This document shows positions 43,586 through 44,004 of a DNA stretch of 44,004 bases, one piece after another; position 1 is the stretch's first letter, and each line of letters opens with the position of its first letter. The notes under the pieces were generated by a model that worked only from the letters and a program-made list of their open reading frames with translations, did not search any database and was not told the DNA's origin. Origin of the DNA: Desulfovibrio sp. (GTDB lineage: Bacteria > Desulfobacterota > Desulfovibrionia > Desulfovibrionales > Desulfovibrionaceae); contig NZ_JAAVBE010000003.1 of the NCBI RefSeq assembly GCF_014803725.1, forward strand, positions 42,473 to 86,476, written 5' to 3'. The position numbers and the translations under genes are program-made.

Positions 43586-44004
43586 ATGTTCAACAAAGTC
43601 CGCCTGCTCACCCCCGGCCCCACCCCGCTGCCCGAGCGCGTGCGCCTGGCCCTCGCGCAGGACATGATCCACCACCGCAAGCGTGAGTTCGCCGGGATCA
43701 TGCGTCGCGTGCAGGAAAAGCTGCGCCTGCTCTTCGGCACTGAGGGGCCGGTGCTTCCGCTTTCCTGCTCGGGCACGGGCGCCATGACCGCGGCCGTGTA
43801 TTCGCTCTTCGAGCCGGGCGACAAGGTGCTGGTGGTGGAGGGCGGCAAGTTCGGCGAGCGCTGGCGCAACATCGCGGCCTCGCGCGGCCTTGCCGTGGCG
43901 AGCCTGCGCGTGCCGTGGGGCGAGGCCGTGCGCCCCGAGGACGTGCCCGCCGCGCTCGACGCCGACCCGTCCATCAAGGGCGTGCTCATCCAGGTCTGCG
44001 AGAC
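43586..44004 (+). CDS. Class V aminotransferase, N-terminal part (runs off the right edge)
   Basis: 139 codons from ATG 43586, with GGAG upstream. It opens FNKVRLLTPGPTPLPERVRLAL, the N-terminus of alanine-glyoxylate / serine-pyruvate aminotransferases. DMIHHRKREF and the cofactor loop SCSGTGAMTAAVYSLF follow, then VVEGGKFGERW. The Schiff-base Lys lies beyond the window. It uses PLP to interconvert alanine or serine with glyoxylate or pyruvate; the pair cannot be fixed here. It lies 21 bases after the methyltransferase stop and may share its transcript. Confidence 0.9.
   Translation, partial: MFNKVRLLTPGPTPLPERVRLALAQDMIHHRKREFAGIMRRVQEKLRLLFGTEGPVLPLSCSGTGAMTAAVYSLFEPGDKVLVVEGGKFGERWRNIAASRGLAVASLRVPWGEAVRPEDVPAALDADPSIKGVLIQVCE

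Overview
This is a GC-rich bacterial chromosome segment. It carries a c-type cytochrome maturation (Ccm) operon, a tripartite tricarboxylate transporter (TTT) operon, Mla-type lipid transport genes, a Tat-exported flavodoxin, tgt, mgtE and polA. The composition and gene mix suggest a sulfate-reducer-like deltaproteobacterium, probably Desulfovibrionaceae; this is inference, since no rRNA or marker comparison could be run. Thirty-four intact or edge-truncated protein genes are called with fair to high confidence, plus one probable pseudogene. I saw no tRNA, rRNA, CRISPR array, insertion sequence or phage module.

Layout. (1) 1-1388, minus: the 5' part of a cardiolipin synthase gene and a universal stress protein. 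(2) 1515-11569, minus: ccmF-ccmA-ccmB-ccmC-ccmD, two membrane-anchored TPR proteins, and a 1419-residue 7TM hybrid-kinase-like protein. By eye, its H-box, receiver and HPt domains have all lost their phospho-acceptor residues. (3) 11841-13670, plus: a two-TM potassium channel with tandem RCK domains. (4) 13683-21346, minus: gntR-tctB-tctA-M20-tctC-SBP-M20, which looks like an uptake-and-hydrolysis system for an acylated amino acid or peptide-like carboxylate. (5) 21910-24654, minus: polA, with an apparently dead proofreading domain. (6) 24768-28366, plus: an Mla/MCE phospholipid transporter with a STAS domain fused to the permease and a PqiC-like lipoprotein. (7) 28589-33689, plus, with a divergent TetR gene: Tat-flavodoxin, FrnE/DsbA-like oxidoreductase, MBL hydrolase, DUF262-like protein and tgt. 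A VUT-family (queuosine-precursor-type) transporter gene converges on tgt. (8) 34236-37033, minus: a double ABC ATPase and an HlyD-type adaptor with no permease beside them. (9) 37034-39060: an AT-rich island with a GT-C-like membrane glycosyltransferase and a decayed upstream gene. (10) 39066-44004: mgtE (minus), an unknown periplasm-facing protein, an RlmI-like rRNA methyltransferase and the start of a class V aminotransferase.

How they may work together. The Ccm operon supplies covalent heme attachment for periplasmic cytochromes. The TPR proteins and the degenerate kinase ride on the same transcript and may sense or scaffold envelope or electron-transport state. The TTT operon has its own regulator, a promoter whose predicted start lies almost at the regulator's ATG, and an intercistronic hairpin that may set binding-protein stoichiometry. 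The strongest candidates for undescribed biology are the triple-degenerate phosphorelay protein in the Ccm operon and the TTT plus two-M20 plus orphan-SBP module.
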